Counted from the stretch's first letter, positions 42,562-51,921 are shown. The stretch: 64,000 nucleotides of DNA from Candidatus Gastranaerophilales bacterium (GCA_944325605.1 CALVAX010000007.1:40863-104862); one strand, 5' to 3'. The notes: generated from the sequence alone by a model not told the origin. Made by a program: numbers and translations.

Positions 42562-43965
42562 ATGAGCATACAAATCGCAGAACAATTTGAAGAAAACGAA
42601 CAATACGACAAAGCTTTTGAAGAATACAAAAAGCTTTACGACAAAAACCCGAAGGATATGAATATTATCGAACGTCTCGGACATCTGGCAATGATGCTAG
42701 GGCATAAAGAAGAGGCTGCAGACTATTATTCCAAAATTCTTGAATTTGATGCAACAAACACAATGGTTTATGAACAATTGATGGATATTTATCAGGATAT
42801 AGACAAATTCAAATACTATATCCACAGAGGAAATCTTCATTCAATTGAACACAAATTTGAGCATGCCATAAACGACTTTAAAAAAGCTCTGGCAAATACT
42901 CAGGAAGAAAAAGACATTATAAAAACCCGATTTGTACTTGCAAATCTCTATGCCCAGACCGGTAATCCGACAAAAGCAATCGACGAATATTTAAGAATTC
43001 TTGATTATGAAAATGTACCGAAAGAAACGTATCTTTTTCTTTCCAACCTGTACATCAAGGAAAATGCGGTTCCAAGCGCAATTAATGTTCTTGAAAGAGC
43101 AATTTCAAAAAACATTGACAGCGATGATATAAGAGAAATGCTGGCAGATCTTTATATTAAGGATAACAGAGCCTCAAAAGCTCTTGAAATTACAAACAAC
43201 GAGCTTACAAAAGTAAAATGCTACCTTGACTGCGGACAAGACGACAAAGCTTTCGAAATTTTAAATACAACAAAAGACAAATACCAGACTTCTGCAAGAT
43301 ATCACTCGCTTATGGCGCAGTATTATTTTATTAAAAACCAGTTTAACGAAGCCCTTGCGGAAGTTGACGAATTCGACAAGTATCAAAAGAATTCACCGCT
43401 GACTTACCAGATGAAAGCGCTTATTTATGAGAACAAAAAAGACGACTACAACGCGCATATCAACTGGGCAAAATACAATATTCTAAGAGGCAATAAAGAC
43501 ATCGCAATTAACGAATATCTTAATGCTTACCAGATAAAAGACGACGATTTGGAACTTTTGAATTCACTTTCAGCACTTCTTGAAGAAAGCGGGGACAAAA
43601 ACCATGCGATGGAAATTTACGAGCGCATTGTAAAACTGGAACCCAATAATATAAAAGCGCTTGAAAAGCTAGCAGATTTCAGAAACGATATCGGCGACTA
43701 CAGAGGGGAATGCGACTTTCTGGAAATGTGGTATGAGTCAGACAAAAGAAATTATGACCTTATAAAACGCCTTGCAAAAACTTACGAAAGACTGAAAAAC
43801 AAACCTTCCGCCATTGAGTTTTACAAAAAATATCTTCAATCAACCTCGGTGCCGGATTACGAAACAGTGAAAGCACACCTTGCAAAACTTGAAAATACAG
43901 AAATGGAAATGCAGGAAGAAGAAGGCTGGCTTGATAAAATTATGAGATTTTTTAATAAAGAATAA
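42562..43965 (+). CDS. TPR-repeat protein
   Basis: 467 aa with about ten tetratricopeptide repeats along nearly the whole length (for example YDKAFEEYKKLYDKNPKDMN and HAMEIYERIVKLEPNNIKAL). No signal peptide or other domain, ending in an acidic helix (EMEMQEEEGWLDKIMRFF). Probably a cytoplasmic scaffold for protein-protein contacts; no specific partner can be named. TAAGGAGT precedes the ATG. Between pth and a strong terminator. Confidence 0.85.
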   Translation: MSIQIAEQFEENEQYDKAFEEYKKLYDKNPKDMNIIERLGHLAMMLGHKEEAADYYSKILEFDATNTMVYEQLMDIYQDIDKFKYYIHRGNLHSIEHKFEHAINDFKKALANTQEEKDIIKTRFVLANLYAQTGNPTKAIDEYLRILDYENVPKETYLFLSNLYIKENAVPSAINVLERAISKNIDSDDIREMLADLYIKDNRASKALEITNNELTKVKCYLDCGQDDKAFEILNTTKDKYQTSARYHSLMAQYYFIKNQFNEALAEVDEFDKYQKNSPLTYQMKALIYENKKDDYNAHINWAKYNILRGNKDIAINEYLNAYQIKDDDLELLNSLSALLEESGDKNHAMEIYERIVKLEPNNIKALEKLADFRNDIGDYRGECDFLEMWYESDKRNYDLIKRLAKTYERLKNKPSAIEFYKKYLQSTSVPDYETVKAHLAKLENTEMEMQEEEGWLDKIMRFFNKE

Positions 43966-43971
43966 TTATTT

Positions 43972-44000
43972 ATAAGGGCGCCGCTTCGCGGCGCCCTTAT
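43972..44000 (+). terminator. Strong terminator after the TPR gene
   Basis: ATAAGGGCGCCGC-ttc-GCGGCGCCCTTAT, a 13-bp mostly G-C stem, unusually GC-rich for this genome, 7 bases past the stop. Confidence 0.92.
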
Positions 44001-44009
44001 TGTAGACTT

Positions 44010-44149
44010 TTATTTTCCGTTCAAAAAATCTTTCCAGTAAGTACCGTGCCCGTCCGGGCTTACGTCTGCAATTGCATAGTATGCGCAGGCTGAACCTGCA
44101 TTTTGAGATGAAACATTCTTACTACAGTTTTTTACAAACTGATTTATAC
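44010..44149 (-). pseudogene. Prepilin C-terminal remnant
   Basis: An open stretch of 45 codons with no start reads INQFVKNCSKNVSSQNAGSA, then CAYYAIADVSPDGHG and TYWKDFLNGK before a stop at 44010. The ACAYYA / SPDGxGTYW pattern is like the C-terminal end of type IV-like pseudopilins of this lineage; compare the intact prepilin at 4197. The 5' side ends abruptly at the MITE-like element at 44150, and no continuation is found on the far side, so the gene has been truncated. Confidence 0.45.
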
Positions 44150-44296
44150 GGTAGTTATGCAGCAAATTCCACCAAAATTTTCATAACAGCGTCATACTGA
44201 GCGTTAGCGAAGTATCTCTATAAAAAGATTCTTCGGACTTTAGTCCTCAGAATGACGGATTTTTATAGTATCAGTGGAATTTGCTATATTAGTCCC
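44150..44296. repeat. MITE-like element, copy C, with 8-bp target duplication
   Basis: 147 bases with ends GGTAGTTATGCAGCAAATTCC and the complement of GGAATTTGCTATATTAGTCCC. Directly flanked on both sides by ATTTATAC (44142-44149 and 44297-44304), an exact 8-bp direct repeat expected from transposase-mediated insertion. The core has GTCATACTGAG ... CTCAGAATGACG. It lies between the prepilin remnant and the clpC terminator. Confidence 0.85.
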
Positions 44297-44306
44297 ATTT
44301 ATACTA

Positions 44307-44338
44307 TAAGAGGCAGACTCTTTAATATCTGCCTCTTA
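44307..44338 (-). terminator. clpC terminator
   Basis: TAAGAGGCAGA-...-TCTGCCTCTTA, an 11-bp stem lying 6 bases past the clpC stop on the minus strand. Confidence 0.8.
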
Positions 44339-44343
44339 GTTTA

Positions 44344-46845
44344 TTATGATTGTGTAACCTCTTCCGGTTCTTCTTTTGCTTTTGATTTCTTCGGTTTAAC
44401 TCTTTCAAAAGCTATCTTGTCATCTACAAGCGTAATCTTTATAGTATCACCGGGTGAATATTTACCTGAAAGAATTTCTTCGGCAAGCATATCTTCTATC
44501 TTGCGCTGAATCAATCTTCTCAACGGTCTCGCACCGTAAGCTTCCGAATATCCGTTCTTTGCAAGATGATCCTTAACTTCGTCTGTAACTTCTACAGACA
44601 ATTCACGTTCTGCAAGACGTTTGAACAAATCTTTCAGCATCAAGTCAACAATCTGCCTGATTTCTTCCTGACTCAGGTGTGAGAATACGATTGTTTCATC
44701 AATACGGTTGAGAAATTCCGGTCTGAAGGCTTTTTTCATTTCTTCAGTAACCGTATCTTTCAGTTTTTCGTATTTGTCTTTTGATTCATCCTCTGCAGTT
44801 GTAAAGCCCAGTTTAGAAGTATTTGTAATCATGCTGGCTCCGACATTTGATGTCATGATTATAATCGTATTTTTGAAATTGACATGTCTGCCTTTTGCAT
44901 CGGTCAAACGTCCGTCATCAAGAATCTGGAGCATGATATTAAATACATCCGGATGAGCTTTTTCAATTTCGTCAAACAACACAACAGAATACGGTTTTTT
45001 ACGAACCAGCTCTGTAAGGTGCCCGCCGTCATCATAACCGACATAACCCGGAGGTGAACCGATAAGTTTTGCGGTTGAATGTTTTTCCATAAATTCCGAC
45101 ATATCAACCCTTATCATGTTATCCTCTGAACCAAATACGGCTTCAGCAAGAGCTTTTGCAAGTTCTGTTTTACCAACACCTGTCGGCCCGCAGAAGATAA
45201 AGCTTCCGATTGGTCTGTTCGGACTTTTTAAGCCGACTCTTGCGCGTCTTATGGCTTTTGAAATCGCAACAACAGCATCATGCTGGCCGATTACACGGGC
45301 ATGAAGAGTGTCTTCAAGTTTAAGAAGTCTTTCACTTTCGCCTTCCGTCAATTTTGTAACCGGAACGCCTGTCATGGTTGCAATTACTTCTGCAACATTC
45401 TCAGCAGTTACAGTCGGTTTGTTAGCCTCATGTTCTTCTCTGTATTTTTGAGCCATCTCACGAATTCGATCTTTCATTTCAGCTTCTTCGTCCCTGAGCT
45501 GGCTTGCACGTTCAAACTGCTGGTTACGAATTGCATCTTCTTTTTCTTTGATAAGGCTTTTGAGTTCTTTTTCAAGTTCTTTGCCTTCCGGTGAAAGTGT
45601 TGAAACTTTCAAACGCACTTTAGAACTTGCCTCGTCAATAACGTCGATTGCTTTATCAGGCAAAAATCTGTCCGTTATGTATTTGTTAGACAATTTAACC
45701 GCCGCAACAATTGCTTCGTCAGAAATTATTAATTTGTGGTGTTCTTCATATTTATTTTTAATACCTTTAATAATTTCAATTGATTCTTCTTCGGTCGGCT
45801 CGTCAATCATAACCGGCTGAAAACGTCTTTCCAGAGCAGAATCTTTTTCAACGTATTTGCGGTATTCATCAAGCGTTGTTGCACCGATAACCTGAATTTC
45901 GCCTCTTGAGAGCGCCGGTTTCAGAATATTAGCCGCATCAATTGCCCCTTCTGCGGCACCTGCGCCGATTAAAGTGTGCATTTCGTCAATTACAAGAATA
46001 ATATTTCCTGCCTGACGGATTTCGTCCATGATTTTTTTAAGACGTTCTTCAAATTCGCCTCTGTATTTTGTGCCGGCAACCAGAAGCCCCATATCAAGCT
46101 GTATAACTTTCTTGCCATCCAGAATATCCGGAACTTCGGAATTTACAATTCTGATTGCAAGCCCTTCTGCAACGGCAGTTTTACCAACACCGGGTTCGCC
46201 AATTAACACAGGATTGTTTTTGGTACGTCTTGCAAGAATTTGAATTACACGTTCAATTTCTTTTTCTCTGCCGACAACAGGATCTAGTCTTAATTCCTGA
46301 GCCGCAAGCGTCAAATCTCTGCCGAATTCATCCAGACTCGGGGTTTTTGTTTTTCCGCCGGATGAGGACGAGGAAGAACTTGAACTGCCCGATGAAGTTG
46401 TCTGCGGTTTTGTTTCGCCGAGCATTTTGATAACATTGCTTCTGATTTTGTTCAAATCAACACCGAGATTTTCCAAAACTCTTGCTGCAACGCCTTCGCC
46501 TTCTCTAATCAACCCTAAAAGAAGGTGTTCCGTTCCTATATAATTGTGTCCTAACTGTCTTGCTTCATCCCACGACAACTCAAGAACCCTTTTGGCTCTC
46601 GGGGTAAAAGGAATTTCAACTGCAACAAAACCTGAACCTCTGCCGATAATTTTTTCGACTTCGGCTCTTGCATCTTTTAATGTAACCCCCATTGATTTAA
46701 GGGTTTTTGCGGCAACTCCCGTGCCTTCTCCTATAAGCCCCAGAAGAACCTGCTCGGTGCCCACAAAATTGTGACCGAGGCGTCTTGCTTCTTCCTGAGC
46801 CAGCATTATAACCTTTATTGCTTTCTCGGTAAACCGTTCAAACAT
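44344..46845 (-). CDS. clpC: ATP-dependent Clp protease ATPase ClpC
   Basis: 833 aa. A AAA+ unfoldase that feeds substrates to ClpP. Two Clp-N repeats (about 4-75 and 79-150), a Ser-rich linker (about 152-170), AAA1 with Walker [11 protein letters not shown] and Walker B VIDEMHT, a UVR-type middle domain ([16 protein letters not shown]) that identifies ClpC rather than ClpB, AAA2 with [10 protein letters not shown] and [12 protein letters not shown], and a charged C-terminal tail. TAGGAGAG precedes the ATG. Monocistronic; no CtsR-type operator was recognised upstream. Confidence 0.97.
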   Translation of the reverse strand: MFERFTEKAIKVIMLAQEEARRLGHNFVGTEQVLLGLIGEGTGVAAKTLKSMGVTLKDARAEVEKIIGRGSGFVAVEIPFTPRAKRVLELSWDEARQLGHNYIGTEHLLLGLIREGEGVAARVLENLGVDLNKIRSNVIKMLGETKPQTTSSGSSSSSSSSSGGKTKTPSLDEFGRDLTLAAQELRLDPVVGREKEIERVIQILARRTKNNPVLIGEPGVGKTAVAEGLAIRIVNSEVPDILDGKKVIQLDMGLLVAGTKYRGEFEERLKKIMDEIRQAGNIILVIDEMHTLIGAGAAEGAIDAANILKPALSRGEIQVIGATTLDEYRKYVEKDSALERRFQPVMIDEPTEEESIEIIKGIKNKYEEHHKLIISDEAIVAAVKLSNKYITDRFLPDKAIDVIDEASSKVRLKVSTLSPEGKELEKELKSLIKEKEDAIRNQQFERASQLRDEEAEMKDRIREMAQKYREEHEANKPTVTAENVAEVIATMTGVPVTKLTEGESERLLKLEDTLHARVIGQHDAVVAISKAIRRARVGLKSPNRPIGSFIFCGPTGVGKTELAKALAEAVFGSEDNMIRVDMSEFMEKHSTAKLIGSPPGYVGYDDGGHLTELVRKKPYSVVLFDEIEKAHPDVFNIMLQILDDGRLTDAKGRHVNFKNTIIIMTSNVGASMITNTSKLGFTTAEDESKDKYEKLKDTVTEEMKKAFRPEFLNRIDETIVFSHLSQEEIRQIVDLMLKDLFKRLAERELSVEVTDEVKDHLAKNGYSEAYGARPLRRLIQRKIEDMLAEEILSGKYSPGDTIKITLVDDKIAFERVKPKKSKAKEEPEEVTQS

Positions 46846-47019
46846 TTTCTCTCCTATCTTAACAAATATTCAGATATATATATTTTACATAAAAAATAAA
46901 AAACTTTCAACCTGTAACAAAAAAAATAAACCAGTTAGTATAATTTGTTATTTCAAAATGAAAAATGCCAGCCTGAAAAAACGACAGCTTGGGTATTTTA
47001 AAATAAAAAAACAAAAGTG

Positions 47020-47048
47020 TTGACATTTAATTTTGTTTAAAATAGAAT
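47020..47048 (+). promoter_or_regulatory. tRNA-Glu promoter
   Basis: TTGACA (47020-47025), 17 bases, TAGAAT (47043-47048), 22 bases before the tRNA 5' end. Confidence 0.85.
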
Positions 47049-47070
47049 AAAAAACGTGAAAGAAATACAA

Positions 47071-47143
47071 GCCCCCATCGTCTAGAGGCCTAGGACAACA
47101 CCCTTTCACGGTGTAGACAGCGATTCGAATTCGCTTGGGGGTA
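47071..47143 (+). tRNA. tRNA-Glu (anticodon TTC)
   Basis: Acceptor GCCCCCA pairs with TGGGGGT (a terminal G-U), discriminator A. The anticodon loop CTTTCAC gives TTC; the T loop is TTCGAAT. CCA is not encoded. Followed by a terminator hairpin. Confidence 0.96.
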
Positions 47144-47152
47144 TTTTTATTC

Positions 47153-47177
47153 AGGAACCGATTAAGGTTCCTTTTTT
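47153..47177 (+). terminator. tRNA-Glu terminator
   Basis: AGGAACC-gattaa-GGTTCCT followed by TTTTT, 10 bases past the tRNA. Confidence 0.9.
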
Positions 47178-47324
47178 AGTGCCTGTTTACCCTCTGCAAA
47201 TTTGAATCTGCAATTTTGCTGCCGGCAAAATTGCTCGATTAGCCCTGCATACAATTCTGTACGGCTCGAATTTCACATTCTCGCCTACGCAATTACAGGA
47301 AACCTTCACATTTTTATCTTTTTA
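47178..47324. other. Short palindromic intergenic segment
   Basis: Contains the hairpin CAATTTTGC-tgcc-GGCAAAATTG (about 47211-47233), then a CCTGCATACAATTCTGTACGG region and CGCCTACGCAATTA, which loosely echoes CGCCTACAATTATTG at 58995. Perhaps a degenerate relative of the cassette at 58714-59071. No gene is seen. Confidence 0.4.
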
Positions 47325-47762
47325 TTAGTTTTTTATTAGATTTACTATTTTATGAAGCAGGATTGTCACATATATTAAACTGTAACTACAGACTGCAGAC
47401 AAATGTGTCATGTATAAAAATCTGGCACCATCTGTATTTAACATAATTAATCTGTCACTTACACGCATAAGCAATAACAGTGTTATTAATATTAAAGTTG
47501 AAACAACTATATTATTAAAAAATTTGTCCAGATAACTGCTCCAGTTTTTTGTTATTGCACGGTACGTCACTACCACAGGTGCTATTAAATACAAAAGAAA
47601 AAGGATTGCCATAAAATATATTAACATATTAAATAGTTGGTCGCTTATAGGAACCTCATAATACGCTGCAATAAGAAATAAGTATATCATTGTTGGTGGC
47701 ATTAATATAACCACTATTGTTATTATTATATATGCTAGCAATCCTTTTTTATCTTTGTTCAT
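47325..47762 (-). CDS. Four-helix membrane protein, paralogue of 48383-48832 (immunity-type candidate)
   Basis: 145 aa with about four hydrophobic segments (GLLAYIIITIVVILMPPTMI; a second near 40-60; STLILITLLLLMRVSD; SYSLIYVTILL). Strikingly similar to the protein at 48383, with nearly identical DNA over the last 280 bases, so a recent tandem duplication. TATAAT lies exactly six bases before the ATG and no Shine-Dalgarno is present. Last gene of a same-strand cluster starting with a putative toxin (48845). Immunity function is inferred from order, size and duplication. Confidence 0.65.
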   Translation of the reverse strand: MNKDKKGLLAYIIITIVVILMPPTMIYLFLIAAYYEVPISDQLFNMLIYFMAILFLLYLIAPVVVTYRAITKNWSSYLDKFFNNIVVSTLILITLLLLMRVSDRLIMLNTDGARFLYMTHLSAVCSYSLIYVTILLHKIVNLIKN

Positions 47763-47784
47763 TCTTTAATTATATCACAATTTT

Positions 47785-48309
47785 TCATGTAAACAATTTA
47801 GTTATAAATCTCTTTATAAACTCACGATTTTTTATCCAAGCAAATAGCAGAATATATGCAAAAAACAAATCACAATGAATTGTATAATATATCAGCATTA
47901 ATAAACCATCTATTAAATTCGCACTTTTTATTACCGAAATAATTATATACAATAACAACGGTGCTTCTATAACGAATAAGAATTTCATTCTGAATTTTTT
48001 GTTCTGTTTTAAATTATTTATAAAATTATAAACAAGTTCATCTTTTGAATACATTTCTGCATAATTATAAATTTTTCCAATTAACAAAACCCTTGATAAA
48101 GCGGCAATCGGAACTAATATATAACAAATTATACAGGCGGCTATCCTTAATACAATTAACTGAGTCGAGGTATTATCAGGAACAGCGGCAAACATAAAGC
48201 ATAATATGTATGCCGCTCCTGTTCCGAAAACAGCCCAATACAAAAATAATATCAATAATTGTAAACACAGAAATAATACTATTGCTCTATATCGTATCAG
48301 ATTTTGCAT
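47785..48309 (-). CDS. Membrane protein of the toxin-immunity-like cluster
   Basis: 174 aa from ATG 48309 (TATAAT exactly six bases upstream; an in-frame ATG at 48327 lies upstream of that box). About four hydrophobic segments, for example AIVLFLCLQLLILFLYWAVF and AACIICYILVPIAALSRVLL. Only distantly similar, if at all, to the two flanking paralogues. Located between them. Function unknown; a third immunity-type membrane protein or part of a small membrane module. Confidence 0.6.
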   Translation of the reverse strand: MQNLIRYRAIVLFLCLQLLILFLYWAVFGTGAAYILCFMFAAVPDNTSTQLIVLRIAACIICYILVPIAALSRVLLIGKIYNYAEMYSKDELVYNFINNLKQNKKFRMKFLFVIEAPLLLYIIISVIKSANLIDGLLMLIYYTIHCDLFFAYILLFAWIKNREFIKRFITKLFT

Positions 48310-48382
48310 GTATTTATTATATACCAAAGTTTACCATTTGAATCGTACCGGCAAAACAACTCTGATGTGGAACTTCATATTT

Positions 48383-48832
48383 TTATCTTTTTATTAGCTT
48401 TTTGATTAGATTTACTACTTTATGAAGCAGGACTGTCACATATATTAAGCTGTAACTACAGACTGCAGACACATATGTTAGATATAAAAATATAACACCA
48501 TCTGTATTTAACATAATTAATCTGTCACTTACACGCATAAGCAATAGCAGTGTTATTAATATTAATGTTGAAACAACTATATTATTAAAAAATTTGTCCA
48601 GATAACTGCTCCAGTTTTTTGTTATTGCACGGTGAGTCACCACAACCGGTGCTATAAAATACAAAAGAAAAAGGATTGTTATAGACAATAATAATATATT
48701 AAATAGTTTTATCAATGTTTCATTAGGAGTAGTCAATGCTACTAAAAATATAAACGACAATGAGGGTGCCATTAATATAACTACTATTGTTATTATTATA
48801 TATGCTAACAATCCTTTTTTATCTTTATTCAT
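48383..48832 (-). CDS. Four-helix membrane protein, paralogue of 47325-47762 (immunity-type candidate)
   Basis: 149 aa, same helix layout as the 47325 protein; the two agree almost completely from AIPVVVT-like helix 3 onward (AITKNWSSYLDKFFNNIVVS) and at the first 17 residues, and diverge between about residues 20 and 50. It starts 12 bases after the stop of the putative toxin at 48845, and also has TATAAT exactly six bases before its ATG, so it may be expressed both with the toxin and alone. Confidence 0.65.
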   Translation of the reverse strand: MNKDKKGLLAYIIITIVVILMAPSLSFIFLVALTTPNETLIKLFNILLLSITILFLLYFIAPVVVTHRAITKNWSSYLDKFFNNIVVSTLILITLLLLMRVSDRLIMLNTDGVIFLYLTYVSAVCSYSLIYVTVLLHKVVNLIKKLIKR

Positions 48833-48844
48833 TCTTTAATTATA

Positions 48845-49828
48845 TCACAATTTTTCATGAATGATATAAATATTAAAATAATTTTCTAAAAACCCTTTTT
48901 CCTGCATTGAATATCCCCAATTGTTTATTTGAGTGGCTTTATCATTACCGGGTCTGTACTTAAAATCATAATAATCAACAAGTACACCGCTAAAATAACC
49001 GTCCGGAGTTATATGCGGATTGTAGAGCTTACAGTTTTGTATCCCGAAATAATTATCGTCCCAAAAGCCCCGTTTTTTGAATTCAATATCCTCAACAAAA
49101 TTTTGTTTGTTCATTAACAATTTTGAATAATTTTTATACACATACTGCTGAATTTCCGGAGATTCCCAGAGTTTTTTTGATTGTTCTGAATTGTTGTCAT
49201 ATACAACCCCTCTGGATTTTTTAGGAATCCCAACTTTATCCATCAGGTTGTTCAAATTTTTACTGTTTATCCCGTCACGGGATTGAAATACGTATGCATG
49301 CTCATTCTTTTTTGCATATTTAAAATCCTGCATTGCGTTTTGCAAATTTGACCCGGCGATAGGGGCCATCACACTTGCTGCACGTCCTGCCATATTAATC
49401 AGCATTTCACCGATGGTCATTTTTGACTTTAAATCTTCAAGTTCCTGCATTGACGCTACCTGACTTTGCCATGGAACAGAAGATTCCGGCTTAACATATT
49501 CATTAACACTCACTCCGCCTGTCAGGGCTGTATTTCCGCTGTCTTTGATTGCGCTTGCGGCTCCAGTCAGGAATCCGTCTGAACCATGACCTGGTCTTGA
49601 ACGGTAATATGCCCGCACTTTTGTGCCGTCCGAGCGGGTGTAGCTTCTTACATAAACCTCGTCAGAGCCAGCAAGATCCGCCTCCCTCGGAATTCCAAGA
49701 TTGTTTAGCTGGAAATCTATAGCCGGCTCGTTTTGACGGAATTCGTCAGGGGTCATTCCTCCTATTTCTTCCGCGTAATAGATTTTGTCCGAGTTTAATA
49801 CTTTGTTAAAAAAATCCTTAATTTTCAT
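48845..49828 (-). CDS. Putative polymorphic-toxin-type protein
   Basis: 327 aa, no signal peptide or membrane helix at the N-terminus. The N-terminal part contains YVRSYTRSDGTKVRAYYRSR (about 58-77), a short DGTxVxxYYRSxPG motif shared by many surface, phage-associated and toxin proteins. A Gly/Ala-rich middle (ASVMAPIAGS) and a compact C-terminal region (about 235-327; YNPHITPDGYFSGVLVDYYD) follow. The C-terminal part might be the toxic module, with the membrane proteins downstream acting as immunity. AGGAAG precedes the ATG. No catalytic motif is recognised. Confidence 0.5.
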   Translation of the reverse strand: MKIKDFFNKVLNSDKIYYAEEIGGMTPDEFRQNEPAIDFQLNNLGIPREADLAGSDEVYVRSYTRSDGTKVRAYYRSRPGHGSDGFLTGAASAIKDSGNTALTGGVSVNEYVKPESSVPWQSQVASMQELEDLKSKMTIGEMLINMAGRAASVMAPIAGSNLQNAMQDFKYAKKNEHAYVFQSRDGINSKNLNNLMDKVGIPKKSRGVVYDNNSEQSKKLWESPEIQQYVYKNYSKLLMNKQNFVEDIEFKKRGFWDDNYFGIQNCKLYNPHITPDGYFSGVLVDYYDFKYRPGNDKATQINNWGYSMQEKGFLENYFNIYIIHEKL

Positions 49829-50040
49829 ATCGCTTCTTCCTTTCTTGTTTGATTTTTTAACATTCTATAACTTTATTATTTTGAACTATTTTTAATATTT
49901 CCACAAGTCCGTATTTTTACTTTAGTAATTTTACGTACGTATTTTTACGGACATCAAATTTTCCAAAACCATGACAGCTTCGGTTTTTCGGGGTTTATAT
50001 TTTTGTTGAAATTCTTGTCTTTTTATAATAATTTTTAGTT

Positions 50041-50670
50041 ATGGCAAGACTAATCGGAATATCGGATATTCACGGAGAACTGGAAAAACTTTGCAGGGTC
50101 TTAGAAAAAGTTAATCCTCAAAAAGACGATACTATTGTTTTTATGGGGGATTACATAGACAGGGGCGCAAAGTCTAAAGAAGTTGTTCAAAAAATTATTG
50201 ATATGGAAAATATCTGCAATTGTGTTTATCTGATAGGATCTCATGAATATGCGCTTCTGCATGCTGATACGGATGATTATTATCACTATCTGTTCTGGAA
50301 TTACGGCGGAGTGCAGACTGTTGAAAGTTACGGAAGTTTTGATAATATTTTGAAAGTCCACGGGGATTTTTTCAGAAGCCTTAAATTCTATTACATAAAC
50401 GGCAGATATTTATTTGTTCATGCCGGACTTCGTGACGGGGTTCCGCTTGAGAGCCAGAACGAAGTTGATATGGTATATATAAGAAGGGAATTCTACGAAA
50501 AACCGCACCATTTTCCTTACAAAATAATCTTCGGGCACACGGAATTTGACAAACCGCTTGTGCAGAATGACAAAATTTGCATTGACACAGGCTGCGGCAA
50601 GTACAAAAATTCTCCGCTTACTGCCATAGTCTTGGAAAATGGAACTGAAACGTTTGTCAACTCGTTTTAA
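50041..50670 (+). CDS. PPP-family serine/threonine phosphatase-like metallophosphoesterase
   Basis: 209 aa. Metal-site motifs: SDIHGE (8-13), FMGDYIDRGAK, LIGSHEYALL, FVHAGLRDG and FGHTEFDKP. The canonical GNHE is GSHE here; the Asn normally binds metal and orients substrate, so activity may be altered. The NYGGVQTVESYG stretch places it with bacterial PrpA/PrpB-like and ApaH-like phosphatases. No Shine-Dalgarno; TATAAT (50024-50029) is 11 bases before the ATG. Single gene followed by a MITE-like copy. Confidence 0.85.
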   Translation: MARLIGISDIHGELEKLCRVLEKVNPQKDDTIVFMGDYIDRGAKSKEVVQKIIDMENICNCVYLIGSHEYALLHADTDDYYHYLFWNYGGVQTVESYGSFDNILKVHGDFFRSLKFYYINGRYLFVHAGLRDGVPLESQNEVDMVYIRREFYEKPHHFPYKIIFGHTEFDKPLVQNDKICIDTGCGKYKNSPLTAIVLENGTETFVNSF

Positions 50671-50672
50671 AA

Positions 50673-50821
50673 GGGATGTATATAGCAAATTCCACCAAAA
50701 ATTTTCAAAACAGCGTCATACTGAGCGTTAGCGAAGTATCTCAATAAAAATGATTCTTCGGACTAAAGTCCTCAGAATGACGGGCTTTTATTGTATCTGC
50801 GGAATTTGCTATATATGTCCC
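50673..50821. repeat. MITE-like element, copy D
   Basis: Ends GGGATGTATATAGCAAATTCC and the complement of GGAATTTGCTATATATGTCCC. Flanks TTTTAAAA (left) and GTTTAAAA (right) match in 7 of 8 bases, in line with an 8-bp target duplication. The core is nearly identical to copy C (GTCATACTGAGCGTTAGCGA). Confidence 0.85.
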
Positions 50822-50840
50822 GTTTAAAATCCGGAGATTT

Positions 50841-51842
50841 TTACATTTGTGCATTATCTTTGACTTGCCGCACCAGCTCATATAATTCCGGATTTTCTTG
50901 AACTTCTTTAATATCATCTTTCAATTTTCTGAAATAACATTTGCCGCTAACATCACATTCTGCCCCGATTCCGGCAATAATCGCTTCCTGTTCTGTTGTA
51001 TTGTTTAAATATTTGCCCGCATTTATAGTTCCGTCAGGATTATAATAATCGCATGCTGTCAGAGTTTTGAAATACTCCTGTACAAGTTCGTTTCCTTTTG
51101 AGGTTTCTTTTACCGGCCCCCATAATCTGATTACGTTTTTTCTGAGTGTATTTAACTGATCTTTGTATTCCTGCAGATTTGTTTCTATAAATTTTTCGTA
51201 TTCTTTCGGGTTGTTTTCAGACAAAGCTTTCAGCTTTAACAATTCCTGAATTTGCTGCGGAGATTCGCCGCACTTCATAATAACCTCCACCGGAACAGAA
51301 AGCAGCACATCATAAAATTGTTTTTCCTTTTGCACCATAAAATTTGTATAAAGTTCAACAGCCTTTTCGCCTAAAGTTTCGTGGCTCAATATTTTTAAAT
51401 TCTGTATGCAGTGTTGAAACTCATGTCTTAAAGCTCCAAAAATTTGAGTTTTGTTTAAGTTTTTGGTTGCTTCGGGATTTGTATTAATACTTATACGATG
51501 CTCATTACTAATATAACGCATCAAAGATTCAGTGTAATAATCCGCACTTAAGCCGGGACGAATTTCATCTGACAGCCCTAATTTTTTGCATAATAAGTTA
51601 TAAGCTGAAATATAAAAATCTTCATCTTCCTGCGCAAACAGGTTATCAATTTCGGCTTTTGTCAGACCTGTACGCATAGTAGTGCTGACTAAGTAAGTTT
51701 TGAACATTTCTACATCTTCAGACGTCATTTTTTCAAAAACAGGTTTTGCATTTTGCACGTTTTTTTGTGCGGTTTTGTTAATTGAGCCTGCATTATTTGT
51801 AACTATACCGTAAAATTTTGCAACAGCGGGGTTAATCCACAT
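50841..51842 (-). CDS. Hypothetical protein with HExxH zinc-metallopeptidase motif
   Basis: 333 aa from ATG 51842, chosen because GAAAGG lies just upstream; an in-frame ATG at 51878 would add 12 residues without a ribosome-binding site. FGALRHEFQHCIQ (about 130-145) holds HEFQH, the HExxH zinc motif, on a predicted helix; a third ligand could be a Glu or His further on. The rest is helical, with a Thr/Asn-rich N-terminus. No signal peptide. Family not recognised; the motif alone does not prove peptidase activity. Confidence 0.6.
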   Translation of the reverse strand: MWINPAVAKFYGIVTNNAGSINKTAQKNVQNAKPVFEKMTSEDVEMFKTYLVSTTMRTGLTKAEIDNLFAQEDEDFYISAYNLLCKKLGLSDEIRPGLSADYYTESLMRYISNEHRISINTNPEATKNLNKTQIFGALRHEFQHCIQNLKILSHETLGEKAVELYTNFMVQKEKQFYDVLLSVPVEVIMKCGESPQQIQELLKLKALSENNPKEYEKFIETNLQEYKDQLNTLRKNVIRLWGPVKETSKGNELVQEYFKTLTACDYYNPDGTINAGKYLNNTTEQEAIIAGIGAECDVSGKCYFRKLKDDIKEVQENPELYELVRQVKDNAQM

Positions 51843-51921
51843 AAAAAAACCTTTCTGATTATTTTTAAATTCAAACACAGAAAAAATTGCGCTGTAAATT
51901 GCAAATTTTAAGTTATTTTAA

